Shown: positions 18,338-27,362 of the stretch, in pieces
Layout of the letters: each line of letters starts with the position of its first letter
Position numbering within the stretch: the first letter of the stretch is position 1
From: an uncultured Bacteroidota bacterium
GTDB taxonomy: Bacteria > Bacteroidota > Bacteroidia > Flavobacteriales > Flavobacteriaceae
Assembly (NCBI GenBank): GCA_902594745.1
Contig: CACJNF010000010.1
Location: forward strand, 1-37,809
Length of the DNA: 37,809 nt
Direction: 5' to 3'
The notes under the pieces: model-generated
The model's input: only the letters and a program-made list of their open reading frames with translations
Database searches by the model: none
Told to the model about the DNA's origin: nothing
Translations under genes and position numbers: made by a program

Positions 18338-19467
18338 TCAATAAGCTTTAAAGCTTCATCAATATATACAAGCACATCAGGCGAAACTCCTGGTCTACCA
18401 AGATCAACATCTCTTTTACCAAGCCTAGTAATTATTAATTTTTTTTCAGGTATCATAATTACATATTGTCCTTGGTGACCACTCATTAGAGATATTTTTA
18501 AATCTTTATAATTAGACAACCACACTCCAATTCCATAGGCATCAAAGTCATCTAAATGTGGTTTTAGAGATTTTTGAATAAATGTTGAGTCAATAATTTG
18601 ATCACCATTCCAACTCCCATTATCAAGATATAATTTACCAAGCCTAGAAAAGTCTCTTGCATTTGAATGAAAACAGCAGAATGATTTTACGTTTCCTGAT
18701 TCCTTACTGTCTATTTGCCAATATGCATCATTATCAGGATTAATTTTTGACCAGAATTCTTTTTCAAAATAATCATTTGTTTTTATACCAGTTGCTTTTT
18801 CAATAACCATTGATAATATTTGGGTATTACCACTTGAATAGTGATAAGTTTTACCTGGTGCGTCAATAAATGGCTGATCTAACATTAACTTGACGACATC
18901 TTCATAGAAGTATTGCTTAGCAACAGGACTAAAAGGATTAGATGTACCTTCATCCCATTCTAAACCAGATGTCATAGCCGCTAAATCAATTATTTTTACA
19001 TCACTAGCAAATTCTCCTTTTAAATCTGGAATATAATCAATCACTTTATCTTCAAAGCTTTTAATATAACCTTGTTCATGAGCTTTAGCCATCATTAATG
19101 AAACAAATGTCTTTGCCATAGAGAATGAGTTAGTTGACGAGTTGACAGAATAATCTTCATAATATTTTTCTCCAACGATTTTATCATTATGAATAACAAT
19201 ATATGCAGCGGTTCCCATTTTTTGATTATAATCCTCAAATTCTGAAGAAAAATTAGTTGTCTTATTCTCACTCTCTTTCCATGGTGATTTTTCTTTGGGT
19301 GATTCAATGGTCTCGTAATCAAAATATTTTAAATCATCTATAAAGACTGTAGATTCTCCATTGAGGTATACAATTCTAACCCCTTTTACAAAATATTCTA
19401 GATTTAGAGTATAAACAACTGCAAATAAGACTGCTACAGTTATTACTAAAATTTTTAATTTTTTCAT
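18334..19467 (-). CDS. Membrane-anchored or exported serine hydrolase, class C beta-lactamase family
   Basis: This is a second PBP-fold hydrolase (377 aa), with an N-terminal membrane segment or uncleaved signal at about 4-22. The nucleophile motif is S116-M-A-K119 (NSFSMAKTFVS), Y210-S-S takes the place of Y-x-N, and SGHQGQYV is the third motif. It is closest in style to 6-aminohexanoate-dimer hydrolase-like proteins; the substrate is unknown. It shares only the fold motifs with the hydrolase at 13206-14333. Its ATG overlaps the antiporter stop (ATGA), so it is co-transcribed with that gene. Confidence 0.85.
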   Translation of the reverse strand: MKKLKILVITVAVLFAVVYTLNLEYFVKGVRIVYLNGESTVFIDDLKYFDYETIESPKEKSPWKESENKTTNFSSEFEDYNQKMGTAAYIVIHNDKIVGEKYYEDYSVNSSTNSFSMAKTFVSLMMAKAHEQGYIKSFEDKVIDYIPDLKGEFASDVKIIDLAAMTSGLEWDEGTSNPFSPVAKQYFYEDVVKLMLDQPFIDAPGKTYHYSSGNTQILSMVIEKATGIKTNDYFEKEFWSKINPDNDAYWQIDSKESGNVKSFCCFHSNARDFSRLGKLYLDNGSWNGDQIIDSTFIQKSLKPHLDDFDAYGIGVWLSNYKDLKISLMSGHQGQYVIMIPEKKLIITRLGKRDVDLGRPGVSPDVLVYIDEALKLID

Positions 19468-20735
19468 TTTTTATCAATTTGTGAGTCGACTATTTCAGAT
19501 AGAGATTGTTGGGGTTCACTAGATTTTTCATCTTCTTTCTTTGTTCTCTTTATAGATCCTTGAATCATGATTAGCATTGAAGCAATAATAATTACTAGTA
19601 GCACTTTTTCATCAACAATATTACTCTTTTGAATATCATAATCAGATATGCTTAGGAATAAAAGTATAGTTATTAATCCCCTTGGTGAAAAGTATAGAAG
19701 AGGTTTGGATTCCTCATCATTTAATACAAGAGCCAAATAAAAATATCTAACTCCATACATAATCAGTAAAACCGTTGCACCAATTATATATGGTTCAAAC
19801 TCAACAAAACTCTCAAGAGGTATTGAAAAACCAAAAAATAAAAAGAAGAAGGTTCTAACTAAAAATGTTGATTCAGCCGTCAATAAATGAAATTCGTGTA
19901 AGTCAGACTTTTTAATATCATCAGTTTTGATATATTTTTTTAAACTCTTTGGAATAAGGTTTGTAAAATTTGACAGAAAAATTCCAAAAATAAATATCAA
20001 GACTAATGATGGAAGTTTTAAAAAATCTTTTCCAATTTCATAAGCTAGTATTAATAAAGCTAGAATAAGAAAAAACTTTACATGATGCTCAATTCTTTGG
20101 ATCAACTGAAATAAAAGATATGTTATAACAATTGAAATACCAATGATTAAGAAAATCTGTCCTATTAATGTAAATATTGGTTCAAGTCCAATAAATGCTT
20201 CTCCCTTCTCTGCTTGCCTAATACAATAGTAAAAAATCATAATACCAAGAATATCTGAGAATGTTGATTCATAAACAACAAACTCCTTATTCTTAGTTAT
20301 TAGTCCAGTTGCCGATGGAATTGCTACTGCGCTACTAATTATTGATAAAGGAATAGCATATATAACAGATGTCGAATATTCTAATCCTATAACTTGATTA
20401 AAGAAAATACTGACTAGCACAATATTGATAATTAGGATAACCAATGCAGCTAAAAACCCTTTAATTATAATCTGTGCCTTTTCTTTCTTTATCTCTAATT
20501 CAAGTGCAGCCTCGAGAACAATTAAGATTAATCCTATTGTGCCTAATACGGGAACAAGACTATCAAGAAACTCAAAATTGCTATAACCGGAGTATGAGGA
20601 AAAGAATCTTAATATTATACCTGTTAGTACAAGTAGGATTACTGATGGAAATTTTGTCCTCCTTGCAAAAATATCAAACAGGTATGAAAATATTATTAAT
20701 AAGGGTAGTACAATTAATATTGACCCAACATCCAT
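19464..20735 (-). CDS. Cation/proton antiporter (CPA family)
   Basis: This inner-membrane monovalent cation/H+ exchanger is 423 aa long, with about 12 hydrophobic helices from residue 5 to 390 and a charged cytoplasmic tail (KRTKKEDEKSSEPQQ). Conserved patterns are the N-terminal FPSVILLVLTGIILR, the helix GLILIVLEAALELE, ISSAVAIPSATGL and the acidic ESTFSDILGI motif of the ion-binding region, which is NhaP/Kef-like. The ion (Na+ or K+) cannot be decided. No TrkA-N domain follows. It forms a two-gene unit with the serine hydrolase. The 123-base AT-rich gap upstream separates it from the divergent DUF6607 gene. Confidence 0.88.
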   Translation of the reverse strand: MDVGSILIVLPLLIIFSYLFDIFARRTKFPSVILLVLTGIILRFFSSYSGYSNFEFLDSLVPVLGTIGLILIVLEAALELEIKKEKAQIIIKGFLAALVILIINIVLVSIFFNQVIGLEYSTSVIYAIPLSIISSAVAIPSATGLITKNKEFVVYESTFSDILGIMIFYYCIRQAEKGEAFIGLEPIFTLIGQIFLIIGISIVITYLLFQLIQRIEHHVKFFLILALLILAYEIGKDFLKLPSLVLIFIFGIFLSNFTNLIPKSLKKYIKTDDIKKSDLHEFHLLTAESTFLVRTFFFLFFGFSIPLESFVEFEPYIIGATVLLIMYGVRYFYLALVLNDEESKPLLYFSPRGLITILLFLSISDYDIQKSNIVDEKVLLVIIIASMLIMIQGSIKRTKKEDEKSSEPQQSLSEIVDSQIDKK

Positions 20736-20829
20736 AAAAGCTAATTTAATGAAATTAATTAGTAAACAATTTATCTATCAATAAATATGAAATAATGATT
20801 TTCTAATATTTATAATAATATTATATTAG

Positions 20830-20852
20830 TTATTTAGAATCATTTTAAATAA
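20830..20852. promoter_or_regulatory. Inverted-repeat operator candidate upstream of the DUF6607 gene
   Basis: TTATTTAGAAT (20830-20840), one C, then ATTTTAAATAA (20842-20852) pair in 10 of 11 positions. The repeat ends six bases before the ATG at 20859, where a bound repressor would block transcription or initiation. A second copy matching 18 of 23 positions lies upstream of hemA. The size and TTTAGA...TCTAAA core are what one expects for a Fur- or DtxR/IdeR-type dimeric regulator; the regulator is not identified. Confidence 0.6.
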
Positions 20853-20858
20853 TACACA

Positions 20859-21767
20859 ATGAAAAATTACTTTTTTTTATACATTTTTTTATTTTCAGTA
20901 TCAATTGTAAACTCTCAAAATAAATTAAAAAAAGATTCAAATGCGATAATGAATATGTGTGGCTGTTTTGAAGTAACCTTTAATTTTAGTGAGACAATAA
21001 AACTTAATAATAGAGAGGACTATGTTCCTTCTGAAGATTATCAAACCACTCCAGTTTATGAACTTGCAATTCCAATTAAAAAAAATAAAAATGAAATTTC
21101 TATTCAACATATACTTCAAGTTGGAGACGAAAATTATAGATCGATTGTAAAACATTGGAGACAAGACTGGTTATACCAAAATAAAGATTTATACGTATAT
21201 AATAAGGATAATAATTGGAGATATAAAAACCTGTCAAGATCAGATGTAAAAGGTCAATGGACTCAAAAAGTCTTTCAAGTTGATGATAGTCCCAGATATG
21301 AGGGTACATCATCTTGGGTTCATGTTGATGGAAAGAGCTTCTGGGAAAATCAAACATCTGCTCCTCTTCCAAGAAGAGAGTTCTCAAAAAGAAAAGACTA
21401 CAATGTTCTAGTCAGAAATAATAGACATGAAATAACAAACTATGGATGGTTTCATGGACAAAACAATGAAAAGGTTGATAAAGTTAATGATACAGAAAAA
21501 GAGTTACTAGCACTTGAAGTTGGTTACAACTATTACAGAAGAGTGGATGATGAAAAGTGTAAATATGCAAAAGATTGGTGGTTGGAAAATGAGAAAAAGT
21601 GGGCTGTTGTAAGAGGTATTTGGGATGAAATATATAGTCAAAATAAAGATTTATCTTTGAAAAGCAATATAGATGGAAGAAGATTGTATGAGTATCTTTT
21701 ATTCACAAATGATTTCAATAATTACGCTGAGATAAAAGAACTTATTATTTCTTTCGTTGATAAATAA
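20859..21767 (+). CDS. DUF6607-like exported protein of unknown function
   Basis: This exported protein (302 aa) has a signal peptide at 1-19 (ends VNSQ). Conserved blocks are MCGCFEVTFNF just after the signal, IVKHWRQDWLYQN, VKGQWTQKVFQVDDSPRYEG, WVHVDGKSFWENQTSAPLPRR (shown in part), and a Trp-rich C-terminal segment DWWLENEKKWAVVRGIWDE. I recognise this pattern as the uncharacterised DUF6607 family. The C-G-C pair could bind a metal or form a disulfide. It is followed after seven bases by the AraC regulator and preceded by an operator-like repeat that recurs before hemA, so an iron- or haem-linked role is plausible but inferred. Confidence 0.7.
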   Translation: MKNYFFLYIFLFSVSIVNSQNKLKKDSNAIMNMCGCFEVTFNFSETIKLNNREDYVPSEDYQTTPVYELAIPIKKNKNEISIQHILQVGDENYRSIVKHWRQDWLYQNKDLYVYNKDNNWRYKNLSRSDVKGQWTQKVFQVDDSPRYEGTSSWVHVDGKSFWENQTSAPLPRREFSKRKDYNVLVRNNRHEITNYGWFHGQNNEKVDKVNDTEKELLALEVGYNYYRRVDDEKCKYAKDWWLENEKKWAVVRGIWDEIYSQNKDLSLKSNIDGRRLYEYLLFTNDFNNYAEIKELIISFVDK

Positions 21768-21774
21768 TATTTAA

Positions 21775-22626
21775 TTGAATACTTTAAAAATTGATAACGA
21801 CATTATAATCAATACTTGCTCTAACTTTGATAATGAGCAAAAAAAAATATTATTAAATACTGATATTAATTTTATTCAATTCCATTTTTGTCTCTTGGGA
21901 AAAGTAACTTTAAATTATAATGATGGATCGTATAATTTCCAGCTACATGAGAACAACTCGATTATACTTTTTAATCCATCTATAAATCTACCAATTGATG
22001 GAGAGTTAGATAAAAACTCTAAATATTTAAGTTTATTAATTACTATAAAAAAATTTCATGGACTTTTTTCTGAGCTAACAGATAATATCTCTTTTTTGTC
22101 AAATGAAAATGTAAATAAAAAATATTATAAAGAAAGTTCAATTTCACCTCAAATAAGTACAGTTTTAAATCAAATTCTTAATGAAAAATTAAGTGATAAT
22201 GTGAAAAACCTGTATTTAAAGGGTAAGGTTTTTGAATTATTAGGGATGTACTTTAATGAATCAAATGATTTGGACATTGAACAATGTCCTTTTCTAGCAG
22301 ACGAAAAAAATGTTGTTAAAATAAAAATGGCTAAAGAGATAATTATTAAAAGAATGTCAGACCCTCCTAGTCTTAAAGAACTATCTGCTGAAGTTGATAT
22401 TTCATTAAAAAATTTGAAGGAAGGTTTCAAAGAAATATATGGATATACTGTTTATGGTTTTTTATTGGAATATAAAATGAATATTGCTAGTAAAATGCTG
22501 TCAACAAAAAACTATAATGTCAACGAAGTTGCTGACCATATTGGATATAGTACTTCAAGTCATTTTATCAATGCTTTTAAAAATAGGTTTGGAACAACTC
22601 CAAAAAAATACTTAAAGTCAATCTAA
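21775..22626 (+). CDS. AraC-family regulator of the haem-cluster-associated type, TTG start
   Basis: This transcription factor (283 aa) has a sensor-like N-terminal half and a C-terminal AraC double helix-turn-helix (about 185-283). HTH1 is SLKELSAEVDISLKNLKEGF, and HTH2 is VADHIGYSTSSHFINAFK, ending FGTTPKKYLKSI. The linker EQCPFLADEKNVVKIKMAKEI, with C171, is typical of the regulator that sits beside hemA in many Flavobacteriia. TTG at 21775 follows an in-frame TAA directly and no nearby ATG exists, so TTG is the start. Here the gene is at the far, convergent end of the haem operon and overlaps hemG by four bases. It may sense haem or iron through the linker Cys; that is inference. Confidence 0.9.
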   Translation: MNTLKIDNDIIINTCSNFDNEQKKILLNTDINFIQFHFCLLGKVTLNYNDGSYNFQLHENNSIILFNPSINLPIDGELDKNSKYLSLLITIKKFHGLFSELTDNISFLSNENVNKKYYKESSISPQISTVLNQILNEKLSDNVKNLYLKGKVFELLGMYFNESNDLDIEQCPFLADEKNVVKIKMAKEIIIKRMSDPPSLKELSAEVDISLKNLKEGFKEIYGYTVYGFLLEYKMNIASKMLSTKNYNVNEVADHIGYSTSSHFINAFKNRFGTTPKKYLKSI

Positions 22627-23939
22627 AAATTAGCTTCTACTAGCTTTTTTGAATTTAAAATACAGTCACTTACAGATACTCCATTATGAAAATTACCGTG
22701 TATATAAAAGTTAGAATTTTCATTTTCAAATTTTCTGATTTCATCAATTACGTCAGACATTGACATATTATATGTCGGTATTCCTCTTTTCCATCTATAG
22801 TGTTTAATAAACTCTGGCTTTGTGTTTATTTTTAGTATATCATTGACTTCAGCAAGAATTAATTTCTCTATTTTTTTTGGGTCCTCTTTACAAAGATTCT
22901 GTTGTCTCTTTCCTCCAACCAAAACAGTTAAAAGAAATTTATTTTTTTTAGCAACATGATTAAATATATTTGAGCTATATAAGATTCCTAGAAAATTTTT
23001 TTCATCTTCAGGCTTAGTTAAAAGTCCAAATCCATCAATTTTATTTTCTAAATTTTTTTTATCAAAACCAAAATGAAAGACATCAATAGGGACATAATTA
23101 ATTTTAGATAAAATTTTTTTAAATTTTAAATCAAAGACTAATTCACTTAATGAAAAAGATGGAATAGTTGAAATTAAATTCTTACACGATATTCTTTGTC
23201 CATCAGAAAAAAATAAATCATATCCACTAGATACTTTTTGAATTTTAGAAATCTTTGAGTTAAAGATTATTTTACTATGAAATTTATTTTTTAATGAGTT
23301 TATTAAATGACTTAGACCATTCTTAAATGTAAATATTTTTGATTTTGAACTTTTTTTCATTTTCAATAAACCAATTATTACACTTCCATAATTTTGCTCT
23401 AATTCCCAAATAGTTTTCAATGTATGTTTTGCACTCATTGTTTTAGTTTCATCAGCATATATTCCAGTTAAAAAAGGGACAATTAGTCTTTCATGGAATT
23501 CATTTCCAAATCTTCTTGAAATAAAACTCTTAACATCAGTATTATGTTTATGTTTCTTCACGAAGACTTCTAAAAGAATTCTAATTTTTGAATACATACT
23601 GAATAATGGTGAAATGAAAAATTCGCTAAAACTTAAAGGTATTTTAATAGGTTTACCATCTTTCAATACATAACGATTCTTTATCGCATTATTATTTGGA
23701 TAAATTAAATCATCTGATATCTTTAAATCGTCTAGCAACTCTTGGATACCACTATTATTATTAAGTACAGTGTTTGGACCATTTTCACAGGTATAACCCC
23801 TTTCTTTGTGAGTATCAATTATACCACCAACCTTATTACTCGATTCAACAATTATGAAGTCTAGGGTCTTTTTTGATAAAAAATTTGCAGTGCTTAATCC
23901 TGATATACCAGCTCCAATAATTACAGTATTAATTTTCAA
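22623..23939 (-). CDS. hemG: Protoporphyrinogen oxidase (oxygen-dependent, HemY/HemG type), TTG start
   Basis: This FAD enzyme oxidises protoporphyrinogen IX to protoporphyrin IX, the penultimate haem step. The N-terminal dinucleotide fold is VIIGAGISGLSTANFL (GxGxxG at 9-14), followed by ESSNKVGGIIDT and ENGPNTVLNN; the C-terminal HGNFHNGVSVSDC block is the second FAD contact. The length of 438 aa is normal. The start is TTG at 23939, overlapping the hemH TGA (TTGA). A coproporphyrinogen-oxidising role is conceivable, but the hemN and hemH partners favour the protoporphyrin route. It is last in the nine-gene haem operon. Confidence 0.92.
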   Translation of the reverse strand: MKINTVIIGAGISGLSTANFLSKKTLDFIIVESSNKVGGIIDTHKERGYTCENGPNTVLNNNSGIQELLDDLKISDDLIYPNNNAIKNRYVLKDGKPIKIPLSFSEFFISPLFSMYSKIRILLEVFVKKHKHNTDVKSFISRRFGNEFHERLIVPFLTGIYADETKTMSAKHTLKTIWELEQNYGSVIIGLLKMKKSSKSKIFTFKNGLSHLINSLKNKFHSKIIFNSKISKIQKVSSGYDLFFSDGQRISCKNLISTIPSFSLSELVFDLKFKKILSKINYVPIDVFHFGFDKKNLENKIDGFGLLTKPEDEKNFLGILYSSNIFNHVAKKNKFLLTVLVGGKRQQNLCKEDPKKIEKLILAEVNDILKINTKPEFIKHYRWKRGIPTYNMSMSDVIDEIRKFENENSNFYIHGNFHNGVSVSDCILNSKKLVEANF

Positions 23940-24958
23940 GTTTTTAATTTTAAATAATCCTTAGTCCAATTTGATATTAATTGGGCCCAATTATCATCAT
24001 CATTTAAACATGGCACATATGTGTACTCTTCCCCTCCTGCCTCAATAAATTCTTCCTTACCTTCCATCTCAATCTCTTCAAGTGTCTCAAGACAATCAGT
24101 GACAAATGCAGGTGTAATAATTACTAGTTTTTTCTTACCACTTTTAGCCAGTCTCTCTAATTCACTATCCGTATATGGTTTAAGCCAAGGTTCGTTTGGA
24201 AGCCTAGATTGAAATGAATTGCTATACTTATTTTTACTAATATTAAGTCTTTCAGTTACTAATCTAGTTGTCTCAAGACATTGATGCTTATAACATGTTT
24301 CATGAGCTGAAGAACTAATTGAACAACAATTTTCAACTTTATAGCAGTGGGAATTAGTTGGATCAGAAATTTTTAGATGACTTATTGGAATTCCATGATA
24401 TGAAAATAAAATATGATCATATTCTATATTTTTAATTGAAGACGATATTTTTAAAGATAATAGATCTATATATTTTGAATTATTATAAAATGGAGGCACA
24501 ATATCTATATTAATATCAGGGAAGTTCTCTTTAACCTCTTCTTTCACTTTCTCAACAACTGTCTCATAAGATGACATTGCATAATGTGGATATAATGGTA
24601 AAACTAGCACGTCTTTAACACCATTATTTTTTAACTCTTTTAATCCTTTGTTAATAGTTATTGAACCATATCTCATTGCAAGAGAAACAGGAATGTCAAG
24701 TAGTTTTGTGATTTTATTAAATAATCTTCGTGATAAAACAATTAAAGGAGACCCCTCTTTCCACCATATTTTTTTATAAGCTTTAGCAGACTTTCTAGGT
24801 CTAGTATTTAATATTATTAGTTTAACAAGAATCCATCTAAAAATATAACTTTTACCTATAACCCTTTTATCCATTAAAAACTCATCTAAATATCTTTTTA
24901 TATCAGGTATAGATGTACTATCAGGGGAACCCAAGTTTATTAATAATAGTCCTTTCAT
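23936..24958 (-). CDS. hemH: Ferrochelatase
   Basis: This enzyme inserts Fe2+ into protoporphyrin IX. Signature stretches are LLINLGSPDS, LPLYPHYAMSSYETV, the catalytic His188 in FSYHGIP, SFQSRLPNEPWLKPYTD and the acidic DCLETLEEIEMEG. A cysteine-rich loop (C205, C211, C212, C222, C227) matches Bacteroidota ferrochelatases and might ligate a cluster. The length of 340 aa is normal. ATG at 24958 overlaps the hemN stop by one base (TAATG), indicating translational coupling. Confidence 0.97.
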   Translation of the reverse strand: MKGLLLINLGSPDSTSIPDIKRYLDEFLMDKRVIGKSYIFRWILVKLIILNTRPRKSAKAYKKIWWKEGSPLIVLSRRLFNKITKLLDIPVSLAMRYGSITINKGLKELKNNGVKDVLVLPLYPHYAMSSYETVVEKVKEEVKENFPDINIDIVPPFYNNSKYIDLLSLKISSSIKNIEYDHILFSYHGIPISHLKISDPTNSHCYKVENCCSISSSAHETCYKHQCLETTRLVTERLNISKNKYSNSFQSRLPNEPWLKPYTDSELERLAKSGKKKLVIITPAFVTDCLETLEEIEMEGKEEFIEAGGEEYTYVPCLNDDDNWAQLISNWTKDYLKLKT

Positions 24959-26337
24959 TATACAGTGTTTGAATATGTCCCTACTTTCTGATCAATCATT
25001 GGATCAAATCTCATAGCTATATTTCTAGTAAATAATCTACCTCTTTCGTTTATGGTCATTATTCCCGATTTAAAATTTAAAATTTTATCAGAAATAAAAT
25101 CATTTAAAAGATCTTCTTTAAATTTTACGATTTTAAAAATATCAGTGATTGACATTTTATATTTCTCGGCTATCTTATTAAAATCAACAAAATAATTACA
25201 CATTATAGAATTGATTATCTCACGAATTATTTTTTGTTCGATTGTAACTGAATAGCCTCTAAGAACAGCTAAATTATTTTTTTCAATTGCATTGATGTAC
25301 TGGCTTGCATTTTTTATATTCTGGATATATGCAGAGTCTAGTTGAGATATTGAAGATGCTCCAAATGCATATACCTGACCTGTGGTTTCCAGAGTACAGT
25401 ATCCTTGAAAGTTTCTATGTAGTTGTCTATTTTTAAGAGCTATTGCAAATTCATCATCAGGTTTTGAGTAGTGATCCATTCCTATTGAGACATAACCAGC
25501 TTTTATAAGTTTCTCATATGCAGTTTCGTACATAAGTGCCTTATCATTGGAGCTAGGAAACCCTATCTTTTCCAATATTTTTTGTCTTGGAAGTATACTT
25601 GGAACATGTGCATATGAAAAAGTAACAATTCTATCCGTATTTAACTTTATAGCTCTATCAACGGTCTTGGAGAAACTTTCTGGTGTTTGATAAGGTAGAC
25701 CATATACCAAGTCAATATTAGTTCCAGTAAACTCCTCATCTTCAATTTTCTTTATAATATCTTCAATTGGATATTTAGAAGGTTTTCTATTAATTCCTTC
25801 TAGAACATCAAGTCTAAAGTCTTGAATTCCTAATGATATTCTGTTAAAGCCAAACTTTTTTAATAACTCAATGTGATTAAATTCTAAGTGAGCAGGATTA
25901 CATTCAATTGCCATTTCATAATTTGGTGCAAAATCAAAAGTTTCAAATAGCTTATTAGTTACTCTTTCAATAAATTTATATGATATGGCATTTGGCGTAC
26001 CTCCTCCCCAGTGAACTTGGGTTAATTTTCTCTTTGATTCAATTTTTTTGGAAACAAATTCAATCTCTTTAATTAATGCATCAATATATCTTTCTAAAAA
26101 TGGTTTTGTAAATCCAGTTTCTGTAGTACATCCACAAAAATGGCAAATTTGAGGACAAAAAGGTATATGAATATATACTGATATACTTTCAGGAGATTCA
26201 TTATTTGATAAGATAAGTTTTTCAACATAGTCATCATTACTAAAACTTGTATCAAAGAAAGTAGCTGGGGGATATGATGTATATCTAGGACCAGTTGAAC
26301 TATACTTTTTTAATAATTTATTATCTACTCTGCTCAT
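24958..26337 (-). CDS. hemN: Oxygen-independent coproporphyrinogen III oxidase (radical SAM)
   Basis: This radical-SAM enzyme decarboxylates coproporphyrinogen III to protoporphyrinogen IX without oxygen. The cluster motif CPQICHFCGC has C61, C65, C68 and the extra C70 of genuine HemN. WGGGTPNAI, EMAIECNPAH and LGIQDFRLDVLEGINR follow, and the C-terminal HemN domain is present, so this is HemN and not the HemW haem chaperone. I chose ATG at 26337 (overlapping the hemE TGA as TGATG) over a GTG three bases earlier; this gives 459 aa. Confidence 0.96.
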   Translation of the reverse strand: MSRVDNKLLKKYSSTGPRYTSYPPATFFDTSFSNDDYVEKLILSNNESPESISVYIHIPFCPQICHFCGCTTETGFTKPFLERYIDALIKEIEFVSKKIESKRKLTQVHWGGGTPNAISYKFIERVTNKLFETFDFAPNYEMAIECNPAHLEFNHIELLKKFGFNRISLGIQDFRLDVLEGINRKPSKYPIEDIIKKIEDEEFTGTNIDLVYGLPYQTPESFSKTVDRAIKLNTDRIVTFSYAHVPSILPRQKILEKIGFPSSNDKALMYETAYEKLIKAGYVSIGMDHYSKPDDEFAIALKNRQLHRNFQGYCTLETTGQVYAFGASSISQLDSAYIQNIKNASQYINAIEKNNLAVLRGYSVTIEQKIIREIINSIMCNYFVDFNKIAEKYKMSITDIFKIVKFKEDLLNDFISDKILNFKSGIMTINERGRLFTRNIAMRFDPMIDQKVGTYSNTV

Positions 26338-27362
26338 CACCTATTCCAATTTTTATCTTTTATCCAGTCTATTGCAAATTTTACTTTTTCATGATTTATA
26401 TCTGGAAGAAAACCATGGCCAAGATTAAATATCCAATCAAAATTTTGGGAGCCAAAATTAGTTAAACTATTCAAATAAGCTTCAATCTGTTCATAATCTT
26501 GATAGAATATTCTTGGATCCATATTTCCTTGGATACCAACCTTCTTGTCAATTATATTTCTCGCATAATTAATTGAAGTATGCCAATCAACACTAATAAA
26601 ATCACAAATATCTTTATTAATAAGATTCATACCATGACCAAAATCTTTTGGAAAAAATATTGTCGGGCAATCTTCTTCTTTTGCTGCATTTAAAATTCTT
26701 TTTGAATAAGGCAAAATTAAATCTGCATAAAGTTCACATGGAATAGATCCACAATATGTCTCAAAAAGCTGAAAAACATTAATACCTGAGTTGCATTGAC
26801 CCTTTACATATTCTATTGATGACTTTGTAATAAGTTCAAGTATCTCTGTGCTTTCTTTTCTTTTTTCATATAAAAATTTAATCGCTTTCTTCATGTGATC
26901 TTTAGACCCTTCACTTTTAAACATAAATAAAAACACAGTCAGTGGTCCTCCGCAAAAACCAATTAAAGGTGTGTCAGGGTTTTTATCTTTTATTACTTGA
27001 TCAATATTGTCATATATATAATCTAATTTATTTGGATCAAACTCAAGATTGGTCGCCTTTGAATTATAATTTAGAGGATTATTAAAAATAGGACCGGTTT
27101 TTTTAAATTCTACATCAAGACCTAGAGCATGAGGAATTACTAGTATATCACTAAATAATATAGCTGCGTCGACATTCAAATCCTTTATGGGCATTAGTGT
27201 AACTTGAGATGCTAGATTTTTGTCATTCATCAGCTCATGAAATGAATAAGTTTCTTTTAACTTCATGTAATTAGGTAAAATCCTTCCAGCTTGTCTCATA
27301 AACCAGACAGGTGGTCTAGAAGTTTTTTCTCCATTTAAAGTTTTAATTAATATTGAATCCAT
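26337..27362 (-). CDS. hemE: Uroporphyrinogen decarboxylase
   Basis: This enzyme decarboxylates the four acetate side chains of uroporphyrinogen III to give coproporphyrinogen III. The N-terminal RPPVWFMRQAGR (Arg23 and Arg27 contact the substrate), ILFSDILVIPHALG, GFCGGPLTVF, QLFETYCG and the final NLGHGFLPD are the family signatures. The length of 341 aa is normal. ATG at 27362 follows the hemL TAA with no spacer. Confidence 0.97.
   Translation of the reverse strand: MDSILIKTLNGEKTSRPPVWFMRQAGRILPNYMKLKETYSFHELMNDKNLASQVTLMPIKDLNVDAAILFSDILVIPHALGLDVEFKKTGPIFNNPLNYNSKATNLEFDPNKLDYIYDNIDQVIKDKNPDTPLIGFCGGPLTVFLFMFKSEGSKDHMKKAIKFLYEKRKESTEILELITKSSIEYVKGQCNSGINVFQLFETYCGSIPCELYADLILPYSKRILNAAKEEDCPTIFFPKDFGHGMNLINKDICDFISVDWHTSINYARNIIDKKVGIQGNMDPRIFYQDYEQIEAYLNSLTNFGSQNFDWIFNLGHGFLPDINHEKVKFAIDWIKDKNWNR

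Noticed and set aside
18343-18356. 14-bp perfect palindrome AAGCTTTAAAGCTT
   Set aside because: It is inside the hydrolase coding region with no loop or T run, so it is not a convincing terminator or operator.
13206-19467. Two beta-lactamase-family genes as antibiotic-resistance genes
   Set aside because: Both carry S-x-x-K but belong to the broad serine-hydrolase group. Nothing in the motifs or neighbours points to beta-lactam hydrolysis.
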